Assembly: GCA_018136815.1 (NCBI GenBank)
Contig: CM030935.1
Coordinates: 4,506,159 to 4,570,158, forward strand
Source: Isochrysis galbana
Taxonomy: Eukaryota > Haptophyta > Isochrysidales > Isochrysidaceae
Reading direction: 5' to 3'
Length of the DNA stretch: 64,000 nt
Part shown: piece after piece, positions 42,149-52,460 of the stretch
How the letters are laid out: every line of letters begins with the position of its first letter
Position numbering within the stretch: the first letter of the stretch is position 1
The notes under the pieces: model-generated
Seen by the model: only the letters and a program-made list of their open reading frames with translations
Databases searched by the model: none
What the model was told of the DNA's origin: nothing
Program-made: the position numbers and the translations under genes

Positions 42149-42817
42149 GTGCAATTCTTCCTCGCTGAGAGCCTTGTGTGCGGCCCGAGCCGCGGCGTCT
42201 TGCGCGGTGCCGGCCGCGCGGTCGGCTTCCTTGAGCATTTTGACACGTGCCGCCTCGTCGTTTGCCATCCTGTAGATCTCCGCCACTTGCACGATGAGCT
42301 GTTCGTACTCCGTGAATTTCTCCGACTTGGTGTCCTCCACTTGCGTTGGATGGTCGACTTGTACGGGCTCTCGCTGCTCCTTGCCCTGGGTGTACAAGTG
42401 AGCCCCTTCCTGCAATACGCAATACGATCGCGAACGAAGTGGAGACGGTGAGCAGTGGAACTGAAGCGCATGCACCCTGCCCACACGTAGCGCGCGCTAC
42501 GCCGGCGCCGGCGCGTGCTTTCTTCGACCTGGGAACCCAGCCAAGCCCAGCATGTGCGCACACACCTTCAGCCACCTCTTCAGGGAGCTCAGCACTGACG
42601 TGTAGGGGCTGGGGAAAACGTCCCCAGCAAACTCCCTGAAGCTCTCGTCCAGCAAGGTGAGCGTCAGGATGCCGTCGGTCTTGTTCGTCCACGCGTGCGC
42701 CTGGGTGTGCTTCTCGCCGTCCCTTGACTTGCCCTCCTTGAAGGTCATGAAGGCCTTCGGGCCGCAGTCGATCACCTGCTTCAGCAGAGCGATCTTCCGC
42801 GGCTCGGTCCAATCCAT
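42149..42817 (-). CDS. Myb/SANT-like protein fragment, at least two exons
   Basis: Exons 42817-42566 and 42409-42149 join in phase 0 (donor GTGTGC, acceptor TATTGCAG) and give about 171 residues; the 3' side ends at a good donor (GTGAGTAG), so further exons are likely. The N-terminal part has a Trp-spaced helical pattern (MDWTEPRKIALLKQVIDCG ... HAWTNKTDGILTLTLL) like the Myb/SANT-like DNA-binding proteins carried by some DNA transposons. The second exon is a charged helix (EKFTEYEQLIVQVAEIYRMA, KALSEEEL). Reading continues upstream of the ATG to an acceptor at about 42855, so the start is uncertain. It lies between GGTTTCACT-rich ends at about 40.85 and 43.1 kb, suggesting it belongs to a mobile element and is not a host regulator. 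Confidence 0.5.
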
Positions 42818-43085
42818 GCGCCACTTCTTGTTCGCGTCGTCCGCCTCGGCCTGCGTTCACGGCGTGCCGGGAGAGGGCGAGAGTACGAGGTGATGATAGG
42901 TGAGGTTGGTGTGCGCGCGCGGGCTCGCGTGGCGCGTGGCCCCGGTGCCGCCGCACCCCCACCCTTTCGCTCCCAGGGTGGCGGGCGCAAGCGCACCGCC
43001 ATCGCTCGCGGAGAAGCAAAAAACTGGTAGTGAAACCCGCCAGAGTTGTTCTTCGCGCCCACTGGGCGGAGTTAAACAAACATGG

Positions 43086-43143
43086 TTTCACCGAGGTTTC
43101 ACTCCGCGTTTGAAGTCAAACGCGGAGTGAAACCTCGGTGAAA
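43086..43143. repeat. Perfect 28-bp inverted repeat with 2-nt loop
   Basis: The left arm TTTCACCGAGGTTTCACTCC... (43086-43113) is the exact reverse complement of 43116-43143; only AG separates them. It is built of the same GTTTCACT motif that occurs at 40855-40905. Confidence 0.93.
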
Positions 43144-43492
43144 TCGGAGTGAAACCCCTGCAAAAACCCCCGTTTTACAACGGCCCTTTCTTCCCCGTCT
43201 TCTCTCGCCAGTGGGGAAGCTGGCGGTTCTTCTCCCCCCCCCCCCCGGTATTCTACTGTCTCTAGCGCCTTCTTTTCCCCGAGACCACCAAGAAGTGCGT
43301 GAGAAAGTTCCCCTTTCTTCTTGTGAGGGAGCGAAGTGAAGAGAAAAGCGAATGAACCATCACTCAAGGGGTTTGTTTCTCGACGACTCGTCCCCACAGC
43401 ACCGACCGCCAAGTTTCTAACGTAGCCGGTCCCTCTAGATTCTTCCCCTCTCCACACGAGAGGGGCACACACAGAGAATCTCACTACTACTA

Positions 43493-44042
<550 letters not shown>

Positions 44043-44188
44043 ACCCTTCTGCCAACCGGCCGTGCCAATCGCATCCCAGCCCTCCACCCCGCTCCCTCCT
44101 CCCGCCCTCGACAGCCCCCCTCCCTCTCCGCGTCCTCCGCCCCCGCCCCGTGCCCCCGCCGTCCACTCCCTGCCCCTACAACCTCTTC

Positions 44189-45406
44189 ATGTCGACGACG
44201 AGGACACAGAACACGCTCAGCGCGCCCGTGGGCAGCGGCTCGACCGCCACTCTCCGCATGAGCGCTTCCAAGCCAAATGCTCACTCGGAAGAGCAGGAGC
44301 TATACTCCTTTGTGGAGCCGAGCGAGCGCCTGCCCTTCTCCTCGCACTTCTCCTCCCTCCTTCTTTCCGCGGACAAGCTCAATACGGCGATCGAGATGGG
44401 GGCGCTCGGTGGACTCTCCCTCACTGCCGTCCTCTATCCTTCGCTCAACGTCCCCGGCTCAATGAGCCTCGGCCAGCTGGCCGCCTTCATGTGGGCGTGC
44501 GCGCTGCTCCGTCGGCTTTACAACGCGTACCTCGAAGCCGTCTTCTTTGCGTGTCCTACGCGGCGGACGCAGCCGGTGAAGGAACACGCCCTCAAGTCCG
44601 AGCGCGACCTTTGCGGACGCGACCGCGAACAGCTCGCCTCGCTTGTCATGCATGATCGCCTCACACTGATCTCGCAGCTCGGCCTCGTGATGGCGCTCTA
44701 CTTTGGCGTGCCTGGCTTCTATCCCGCCTTCAAGCCATCGGATGAGTCGGCGTTTGCTGCCTTGCCGCTGGCGATGCGCGCTGCTCGCCTCATCGCCCAC
44801 CACTATTTGCTCTCTTTCGGCATGTACTGGGCCCACCGCTCGCTGCATGTTGTTCCCATACTCTGGCGGCGCATCCATTCCATCCACCACTGGGCCAAGC
44901 ACCCGCTCTCACGCAACACGTACCAGGACCACTGGCTCGACAACTTTGCTAACGCGCTCGTCGGTGAGGTCGCAGCACAGATCCTCATTCCGCTCGACTT
45001 CCATTGCTTCTGGATCTCTCGCTTGCTCCGCATCATGGAGTCACTCGAGAAACACGCTGGCGTGTGCGGTGCAACCAACCTGGCGCACACGGCGCAACGC
45101 TGGCTGCCGTTTGCGCAGATGCCGCACCACCACGACTGGCACCACGAGGGCCACAAGAGTTGCAACTTCACCTTCGCTGCCATCGGCGGGATTTGGGATT
45201 GCGTGTTCGGCACTCGGAAGGCTGGGCGCGCGATGCGCTTCCCTGAGGCGTCGACCGCGCGCGACCACGCCGAGGCCGCCAACACCAAGCGCGGCTCCAG
45301 CTTTCTTGGCTCCATCGATAACCCGGCGGTCGTCCTTTCGCCCGTCTTGACCGTCCTCGCACTGGCAGCCGCCAGGCTTATCTCAAATGGCTTCCACATG
45401 GCTTAA
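44189..45406 (+). CDS. Fatty acid hydroxylase / sterol desaturase superfamily protein
   Basis: Single-exon gene, 405 aa. These are di-iron membrane oxygenases of the ER that hydroxylate or desaturate sterols, sphingoid bases or fatty acyl chains. The three His boxes are complete: HRSLH (216-220), HSIHH (230-234) and HHHDWHH (313-319). Hydrophobic segments at about 65-85, 92-112, 158-175 and 196-215 precede the His-rich face and a last one lies near residues 383-397. The position and spacing fit the FA_hydroxylase (PF04116-type) family; the spacing does not single out C4-methyl oxidase, C5-desaturase or another subfamily. The N-terminal 60 residues are polar and variable. The start ATG follows a CT-rich leader; longer in-frame starts would add only Leu/Ser repeats. 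Confidence 0.9.
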   Translation: MSTTRTQNTLSAPVGSGSTATLRMSASKPNAHSEEQELYSFVEPSERLPFSSHFSSLLLSADKLNTAIEMGALGGLSLTAVLYPSLNVPGSMSLGQLAAFMWACALLRRLYNAYLEAVFFACPTRRTQPVKEHALKSERDLCGRDREQLASLVMHDRLTLISQLGLVMALYFGVPGFYPAFKPSDESAFAALPLAMRAARLIAHHYLLSFGMYWAHRSLHVVPILWRRIHSIHHWAKHPLSRNTYQDHWLDNFANALVGEVAAQILIPLDFHCFWISRLLRIMESLEKHAGVCGATNLAHTAQRWLPFAQMPHHHDWHHEGHKSCNFTFAAIGGIWDCVFGTRKAGRAMRFPEASTARDHAEAANTKRGSSFLGSIDNPAVVLSPVLTVLALAAARLISNGFHMA

Positions 45407-46250
45407 GGTTCCGATGGCCCAATGCACCGCATTTGCAGAGCCAGATCGCTCGTCGCGATCATTTAGATCATAGGATGCCGTATATACCGTCTATCGCGTC
45501 GGTCTATTGCCGCCAAGAAGTCGCTGAGCGGCAGGACAAGCTGAGCTTCCACTCACGAGCTCCACATGCCAAGCCCATTCTTCTGCATTGATTTTTCAAC
45601 AGGTGGCTTTGCTTAGGCTTAGAATTTTCTCCAAGGGTGTGAACTTGTGCTGTCGCCTCGAGAGAGCTGCGTATCAGCCATCAGAGGCTCTCGCTTTCTG
45701 CAATTAGAGCGTGCCGTCCTGAAGCCAAGAGCTCTAGGCGGCTATTGGCCTAATGGTTGCTCGATGTGCTCTGTGTGTATCAAGCGTGTTGCGAATGCCC
45801 TTCATCCTGCATCGCAATACGCAATACCATCATACATGCCCACAAATTCAATCTCGATTAGGCCTCCTTTGCTGTTGTTCGTCTTGCAGAGATTGCCACC
45901 TAAGAGCTATTAGCTATTGGTACTACATGATATTAACATTATCGGCATGTGCGGCACTGCCCTTCCACCACCACTACCTCTACCTCCGCACCCGTCTGCC
46001 TACTGCTTGTGCCCCGGCTTGGGGGAGCGAGAATGAGGGGGAGGGGGGAGGAACAGTGGGGAGCCCTGGGGTGGGGTCAGGAGGGAGGAACTGTGGGGAG
46101 ACCTCCCCTCCCCCCGGTATGGGTATGGTACCTCCATTCACCCAGTCCGACTCCGCTAGCCGTCCGCTGCAGTATTTGGGGGCTGTATTTGCGACTATTC
46201 CTCTACGAACTACGATGTCCAACTACAAACTGTAAGGATAAACCTTTGAA
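45407..46250. other. Intergenic region, no gene recognised
   Basis: 3' flank of the hydroxylase gene and mixed sequence; a G-rich patch lies at about 46030-46110. No recognisable coding. Confidence 0.55.
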
Positions 46251-46399
46251 CTCCTTGCTGCCGGCTTGAAGCGCCAATTTTGGGGCTTCGGTTTCACGCT
46301 TAGAAGCAGAAGCAGCGCGTGTACAGGATACAGGATGAGGTGCGTGTAAGAGATGAGTGAGATGCCGTGGGCGAAAAGCGCGAAAAGTGGCGCAACGTA

Positions 46400-47610
46400 C
46401 AACGTACAACGTATTTCTTTTCTCGTGCCCCCAAGAGAGCCTTAGTGGCCCCCCCGCCAGGTGGAAGGGTGGCGGCGCCCAGAGGAGACGAAAGTCCGCT
46501 ACCTCCCGGCGATCGGGACAAGGCGTGCAGCTTCTGCAAGACGTCCGACGAGTTGACGGATCCGAGGTTACCACTACCTCAGATGGGAGCAGAAGGGACG
46601 GAAAGGAAGCGGCGAGAGGCGCGGCGGAGGTAGGGGACAGGCTCATGACGGGCTCACCCGCCTCCAGAAGTGGCAGGGAGGCGGGCTTGGTTGGGAGAGG
46701 CAGAGCGAGGCGATGAAGCAGACATAACGAGGGCGAGAGCGGGGCGAGTGAGAGTGCGGACGGCGGTTGTCGAGGGATATATTGTAGAGTGAGTGTTGTT
46801 GACGAGTAGCGAAGGCGAGAACGGGACGAAAGCGAGAACGGACGAACGAGAACGAACGATGCGACAAAAGAACGACTACCAAGGACAAACTGTCACGCTC
46901 ACTCAACCCTAACCCCACTTCCCCTCACATTCACGTATCCTTCCCCACTCAAACGGGGAAACGCGGGGAATGGAAAAGCAAGGCAGAGAAGCCGACAGGA
47001 GAGCGACGGGGCGATGGTAGTGGAGCGACGGTACGACGGAAAGGCCGATGCGATCGACAGTTACGAGGGAAGAATTAGTAGAAGTAAGGAGGGAATCTAC
47101 AAGACTTCCCGTGCACTGATGATAACAAGGGCGCGGGGGTAGGCTAACCGTTGGGGGAAAACCCACGACGAGGAACACCTGCGAGGACGAGCGCGGGGGA
47201 AAACCGCGGCAAGGAGGGACCCAGGCGATCGCAAAGCAAAAGGACCAGGTCTGGGAATCAGGACGCACGGGCCACAAGGAGGCGCAAACAGGCAAGGAGC
47301 GAGTGATGAGTTACGAGTGACGAGCGGCGCGTATAACGCCTATCGAGTAAAGAACGACTAACGAGTAAAGTCCAAGGCCGCGGACGAGGTCGATCGCGAA
47401 TGCGACACGAGTCCTCCACACACCACACACTTGGGAGAGTGCCCGCGGCTAACGAATATCCTCGACGCCCTAGACACACTGGTCCGACACCGACACCCAA
47501 GCGCGCCGGATAAAATACGCGAGCAAGGTATTATAGACAGACTCTTTGTGCCAAGCGCACCGCTAAACAAAAACAAACGCCTCAGAGGCAACCCTAAGGA
47601 CAATCGAGGT
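46400..47610 (+). mobile_element. LINE reverse-transcriptase C-terminal remnant, split by a solo LTR
   Basis: Before the LTR the frame ends in a zf-RVT start, DRDKACSFCKTSDE (to 46553). After it, at 47408, the sequence resumes and reads HLGECPRLTNILDALDTLVR. Joined, the two halves give one C-terminal zinc-knuckle region of the same family as at 14.8 and 48.5 kb. A 7-bp expansion of the CCACACA run after the junction disturbs the frame. The copy stops at about 47610 against an oppositely oriented fragment. Confidence 0.75.
46554..47407 (+). mobile_element. Solo LTR (about 854 bp), 5-bp target-site duplication
   Basis: It starts TG (TGACGGATCC) and ends CA (GAATGCGACA), with CGAGT at 46549-46553 and 47408-47412. 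It interrupts the zinc-knuckle codons of a LINE reverse transcriptase. Its first 429 bp match 33552-33972. No internal coding region is present, so this is a recombined single LTR. Confidence 0.82.
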
Positions 47611-47619
47611 AAATCGAGG

Positions 47620-48345
47620 ACATCTTTTACCCAACATCCGGGGATGTCGTGGCTTGAGGAGCATTGGACGATTTGGCGTCCTTTCATGCGGCTGTTCTTG
47701 CATTCACCCGCCATGAATCGGCGGCATGGCGCCGCCGCTCCAAGACCCATGAGGGCCCTGTAGTCCATGGCATTGCTAGCGTCCCTTTGACGCTTACGTT
47801 GCTCTGCTTTCGCCTTATCTTGTTCGCACGTACACTGGCGAAAGCTAACTTGGTTCTTGCGCAGAAATGAGATAGCCCACGGCTTGTCGTATCCTTTGCA
47901 ACCCCCAGGGGCTCCATGGATGGCTAACTCCCCTTCAGGAGTCACGCATTCCACTGATGATCGGACCGCATAGTCCAGGTTGAAATTTTCTCCGTCATCG
48001 AGAGTCACATGGAAGTTTCGAGGGAAACGGTGCCCCAAGGCAGACGTGTCCGTGTAAACATAGAAATGCCAGATTGGGCGCTTGCCGGACTCGACCTTCG
48101 TGATTCCTTCCAGTGAAGTTTTGGCTCGCTGTTGGTTGCCCCTTAGCACGTGGAAACCCTCGCGTTCGAGCGAGTTAGCCAGATGCCTAGTCTTGGTTTT
48201 GTACGCCTTGACTGGGTCAAAGATGCGGAATACGATGTAGGTCGCCACCTCTTTGAGAGAGGACCGGATGGCGCTCGACTTGCGAGGGGCCGAGTCGGCT
48301 AACGCGCCGTAGGTGATTCCAAACTCGTGCGGGACTCCTGAGAGT
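47620..48345 (-). pseudogene. LINE ORF1-like fragment with a CCCH-type Cys cluster
   Basis: The minus-strand frame is open from about 48345 down through 47620 and reads HEFGITYGALAD, VATYIVFRIFDPVKAYKTKT, PIWHFYVYTDTSALGHRFP and ends with PCRRFMAGECKNS plus a CSSSH, a Cys3His-like knuckle. The composition fits a nucleic-acid-binding ORF1 protein of a non-LTR element. It lies head to head with the reverse-transcriptase fragment at 48345, which would be explained by a 5' inversion, but an unrelated nested insertion is possible. Confidence 0.5.
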
Positions 48346-49678
48346 GCTGTATTAACTGCGATAGACTACCGGTAGACTCTGACACGTGGAAACACATGGC
48401 ACGCATATACACCTCCCCGCTCATCACCTCCAGAGACCTATACATGCACTTCAAACATATAACGCACCGTAGAATAGGCACATACAACCGATCCCCGAGT
48501 CGAGACCCCACTTGCCGCTTTTGCGCGCAAGAAAACGAGTCGTCCGTCCATCTGGGGACCTGCCCAGCATTAGAGAACGTGTTTGATACTATCCACCACC
48601 TAACGGACTTCACGCCGGCTGACAACCCCGCGCCCAACACGACAGCAGAAAAAGCCACAAAAAGACTCTTCATACTACCAAAACCAACGTCGCTACCCTC
48701 AAGAGAGATCTTATATCTACTAGCATGGAGGTACATACTCACTGATTTCTACCGGATACACTACGACAACGTTGAATTCCACAGCGACCACGTCATCAGA
48801 AGGATACTAGAGAGATACACCACACTATGTAAAGCGGCGCTCTACGGCAACAACACAGACGCGTCGAGAAGAGCCAAAGCAGACATGGGTCGCCAACCCA
48901 AAAAACGTATAGACGTCAACGAATTCCGCCCACTATTCGAAACAAACGACAAAAACGAACTAGTCCCAAGCAGTAAACTCGTAACATTACTAGAGCGCCT
49001 CAATATACAACACATAATACAACAAAAAAGCCACACCGGACCTAGCGACCAGGGATAACACAGGACAGAAGGAGGCAATACGCCTCCGCTCGAGGAATCC
49101 GATGGGGAAGGCCGAGAGGCCTGGCCCCCACACAGGGACGGTCTAGCCCCGTGACGAATGCAAAACAAATGCAAGAGGCCTGCCCCTCCCCTCCCACAAA
49201 CGCTAGGCCCAAAGTAGTGTACATGGGCCGACCCCCCAAAACCGAAGAAAAAGGAACGAGGGGGGGAGCGGGCGGGGGAGTAGAGGTAGGGGTATAGGCG
49301 ATGGCGCCGGGAACGCGAGAGAGTGTGTGTCAGTAGTAGCTTCGCGGGCACCTTCAAGAATGTTTTTTTTTCTGCACCAGGGAACGGACTCTGCCTGTTC
49401 CCTGGCTGTGAGGCTGCCTGGGAGGAGAGGGAGGTGGCGCCATCTCGACGTCCTGATCGGGAGGGGCTGAGGGTTGCGAGCGCTTGGGCTCCGGCGGCTT
49501 GGGTCGGCCCCGTTGGGGCGTCGTGGCGGCAGAGGGCTGGGAGGTGGGAGGTGGGAGCGGTCGGCGCGCGCTCCATCGCTAAAACTATAACAATAGTTTT
49601 TCAGGCGTGTAGTAGAATATACTGTCTAGCGATAGGCGATAGGTGTGTAGCCCGTAGCCCTGAACCATGAATCTTCAG
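48345..49678 (+). mobile_element. 5'-truncated LINE, reverse-transcriptase C-terminus and 3' UTR
   Basis: Coding to the stop at 49058 reads RIYTSPLITSRDLYMHFKHI, the knuckle CRFCAQENESSVHLGTC, and GRQPKKRIDVNEFRPLFE; the same order as the 14.9-kb copy. The 3' UTR ends GATAGGTGTGTAGCCC ... GAATCTTCAG, the same terminus as at 13.97 kb. The reading frame extends upstream of the first ATG (48396), so the copy is truncated and that ATG is not a true start. Confidence 0.85.
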
Positions 49679-49802
49679 ATCATTTGATCGTTTTTTTTCA
49701 CATTGGAATTGGATAAAATAAAATATATTTATATTTTTATTAAAACAGAATCTGGCCCAAATAAAACATAAAAATGGTCCTCTTTCGACGGAACGCGACC
49801 TA

Positions 49803-49876
49803 ATGGCTAATGGCTAATGGTCAATGGTCAGTGGTCAATAGTCAATAGTCAATAGTCAATAGTCAATAGTCAATAG
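49803..49876. repeat. 7-bp minisatellite (TCAATAG)n
   Basis: Degenerate TGGCTAA and TGGTCAA units grade into perfect TCAATAG repeats. It lies just beyond the LINE 3' end. Confidence 0.9.
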
Positions 49877-50099
49877 GGCGAGCCGCGAGCCCGAGACCGA
49901 GCCCGAGCCCAAGTTGGAGGCGGGAGAACGGGAGGGCGTTAAGCAGAAAAAGAATTTATCTTACACGACCTTTTGCTTTCATGCGAGATGCTGACGGAGG
50001 GGCTTCACGTTTGACAGTAGATACTGTGACTTTGGAGAGCAACATTCGATCAACCTCATTTGTCTAGTGTATAGGGATAGAAAATCTCGTGGATCATGT

Positions 50100-50216
50100 A
50101 CATGCGGCCATTTCACCCTGGGTCACCGCTTCCCATCCGAACAGCGCAGTTAAGCAGGGTCGAGCCCAGGTAGTACTGCGGTGGGGGACCACGCGGGAAG
50201 GCTGGGTGCTGCATGT
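50100..50216 (+). rRNA. 5S ribosomal RNA
   Basis: The ~117-nt sequence folds as 5S rRNA: ACATGC at the 5' end pairs with GCATGT at the 3' end. CATCCGAACAGCGCAGTTAAG and GGTAGTACTGCGGTGGGGGACC match the conserved loops and the internal A and C boxes recognised by TFIIIA/TFIIIC. A T-run follows at 50216-50219 as Pol III terminator. It stands alone, with no tandem 5S array in the window. Confidence 0.93.
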
Positions 50217-50250
50217 TTTGCCACACCTCCTCCATTCCCTCCCTTTTACC

Positions 50251-50312
50251 TGAGCAGGTTTGAGCCCGTGCGAGGAGGGACTACCCAGGAAGGCTGGGTG
50301 CTGCATGTTTTA
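50251..50312 (+). pseudogene. Partial, diverged 5S rRNA copy
   Basis: Starting at GAGCAGGTTTGAGCCC it follows the 3' half of the 5S gene, lacks the GTAGTACTGCGG segment, and ends in AGGAAGGCTGGGTGCTGCATG and TTTT identical to the functional copy. The 5' half is missing, so it cannot form 5S. Confidence 0.85.
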
Positions 50313-50408
50313 TGCCTCGCATTGACTGCTTCATGGCTTCTGCCTTTTTCTCCGTGTTTTCGCCTGCTTTTCACCTCAGCCCTTAGGCCTTAGGCCTCAG
50401 GTAGGGCC

Positions 50409-50911
50409 TCATCCGGCATGTAACTCCGTAACTCCTGTCCGTAGTCTCAGCGCCCCTGTCTTCATTAAAGGCGAAAGGCGCCCTAATTAGTCATGAACAC
50501 GAATCTATCTTTGGTAGCGAAAGCCCTCAACATAGCAGAGCGTCTAGCCTAACCAAGCGACCCCTCGCCGCGAGCCGCTCACCACCCGACAGCAGGCCTC
50601 GGACACACTGACCACAGCTGCCTGACACCTAGCACAAGGAGCAAACACACAACAGCCGGTAGCCCGATGGCACAGGAGGAAGGCGAGAAACAGGCCATCG
50701 AGAATCGGTACACACCGTCTGCCACTGGAGACCCACTGCACCCAGCCCCTAGGTAGAGCACGAGGGGACGAGCCGCAAGGCAGGTGGAGGGGGAGGGAAG
50801 GGAAGCGGGCGAGGCTGCGTAGATACTGTGCAGGGTCGCGCGCGCGGCGAGATTATTGAATTATTAAGATTTTTTTTTTCATCCGGCATGTAACTCCGTA
50901 ACTCCTGTCCG
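50409..50911. repeat. Pair of identical 33-bp direct repeats
   Basis: The 33 bp beginning TCATCCGGCATGTAACTCC occur at 50409-50441 and 50879-50911. The second follows a T10 run. The interval between has no recognised gene. They may mark the ends of a short retroposed insert. Confidence 0.75.
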
Positions 50912-51623
50912 GCGCTCTACCCTCTACGCCGCTGTTCTGACTCCGCTGACGGATTTCGTTTTTCTTACTACGCTGTTCTGACTCTCAAATATCAACTCTC
51001 GTCGTAGGAATGCCGGTGGATGTGGCTAGGAATGCCGGATGAGTTGGCGGAGTTGATACTTATACGTATTTAATTCGTACGGACCCTCACCTATCAACTC
51101 TCGTCGTAGTCGTAGGACATCTTGTTGGCTAGCATTCCTAGCCACATACACCGGACGAGCCATGCGCCAACCGCGCACACCCCCATTGGGGGGGAGGCGC
51201 TCCGTTGCCGTCGAAGGGCTGTACGGTCCCGCAGCACTAATTTTATCCCGACACAACAATAAAACTATGACTGGAAGGGAGCGAAGTATAGGAGAGATAG
51301 CATCTACTACTCTACTCTGCACGCTTCTTCAGCAGAGAGTGAAGAAGCATGGGAGAAGGGATATAAGTCGGAGACGAGAGAAGAGACAAAAGAACAGGGA
51401 GGGAACATATAGTAAGAGAAGTCTCAGGGAGAGAGGGCGAAAGAGAGGAGGAGAAGAGAGAGCTTGTCTAGCAGGAGAGAGACAGAGAGAGGGAGAGGAG
51501 TAGAGAAGAAAGAGTTGAAGGAGGATAAATTAGAGACTGCCCTACACACAGAAAGAGGAGACGGGCGCACACCACACACACAGCCTCCTCCTCCTCTCTT
51601 CCCCCGCGGCGACTGCGGCTCGC

Positions 51624-52460
51624 ATGGCCCGTCGAAGCACCAACCCGCTTGAGCGGCTCACAGAGCCCAAGCGTCCCGCATGGCTGACTCCGCTTCAAGT
51701 GATCGCCGCCCTCTCTCTCCTCCTCGCCCTACTCTACTGGGGCCGGGGTTCAACGCGCGCCTTGGCTGCCGCCAAGCCAAAGGCACAGCACTGCTTCTTC
51801 CTCATCGACCGAAGCGGCTCGATGGAATCGCTCGCGGAGGCAGTAGTCGATGGAGTCAACGGCTTTGTCGCCAAGCAGGCGGAGATGGGAGAAGGCATGC
51901 GGCTCACGCTCGCGCAATTCCATTCGGGGCAGCCCTTCGAGCTGCTAATCGAAGAGCAGGAGGTGACCAAGGTCCGGCCGATCAAGCGGAGAGACTTTCG
52001 GCCGGAAGGCTCGACGCCGCTCTATGACGGGATTGCCGAGCTCCTCGCATATGCCGACCGCGCCACCAGGCCCGAAGAAGCCGTCGTAGTCATCGTCTTC
52101 AGCGACGGGCAGGAGAACGCGTCGCGCAAGCACAGCAGGGACCAAGTCTTTCGGTTAGTTGAGGAGCATAAGGAGCGCGGCTGGACATTTGTCTTCATGG
52201 GAGCAAACCAGGACTCGTATGCCGCAGGGATTGGCAACTCCAAGGGGGCCACCATGAACATTGCTGCCACACCAGCCGGCGTGCGCGCGGCGTTCAACGA
52301 TATGGAGAGCTCGAACCGGGAGATGCGCAAAGCTCTCAAAAGCGGTCGCACCTACACGCGGGAAGAGCGGGAGAACTACATTCAGTCTCGCTCTGCCGAG
52401 GCCATGCTGACTACGCAGCAGCAGCGCAAACCGCAATCGGTACGAGGGGGCGCCAGCTGA
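51624..52460 (+). CDS. Membrane-anchored von Willebrand factor A domain protein
   Basis: Single-exon gene, 278 aa. An N-terminal hydrophobic helix (about 21-39, LTPLQVIAALSLLLALLYWG) anchors it, with a short basic cytosolic start. The VWA fold follows directly: FLIDRSGSM gives the MIDAS DxSxS (D62, S64, S66), EGSTPLYDG the Thr and VIVFSDGQENAS the Asp. After the domain, residues 210-278 are helical and polar and end without a second membrane segment. It resembles the stand-alone VWA proteins common in bacteria more than integrin-type ones; the metal site is complete, so metal-dependent ligand binding is likely. Ligand unknown. A GA-rich stretch (51400-51500) precedes the start by about 120 bp. 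Confidence 0.85.
   Translation: MARRSTNPLERLTEPKRPAWLTPLQVIAALSLLLALLYWGRGSTRALAAAKPKAQHCFFLIDRSGSMESLAEAVVDGVNGFVAKQAEMGEGMRLTLAQFHSGQPFELLIEEQEVTKVRPIKRRDFRPEGSTPLYDGIAELLAYADRATRPEEAVVVIVFSDGQENASRKHSRDQVFRLVEEHKERGWTFVFMGANQDSYAAGIGNSKGATMNIAATPAGVRAAFNDMESSNREMRKALKSGRTYTREERENYIQSRSAEAMLTTQQQRKPQSVRGGAS

Noticed and set aside
49803..49876. CRISPR-like array of short repeats
   Set aside because: Units are 7 bp and contiguous with no spacers; the setting is a eukaryotic genome.
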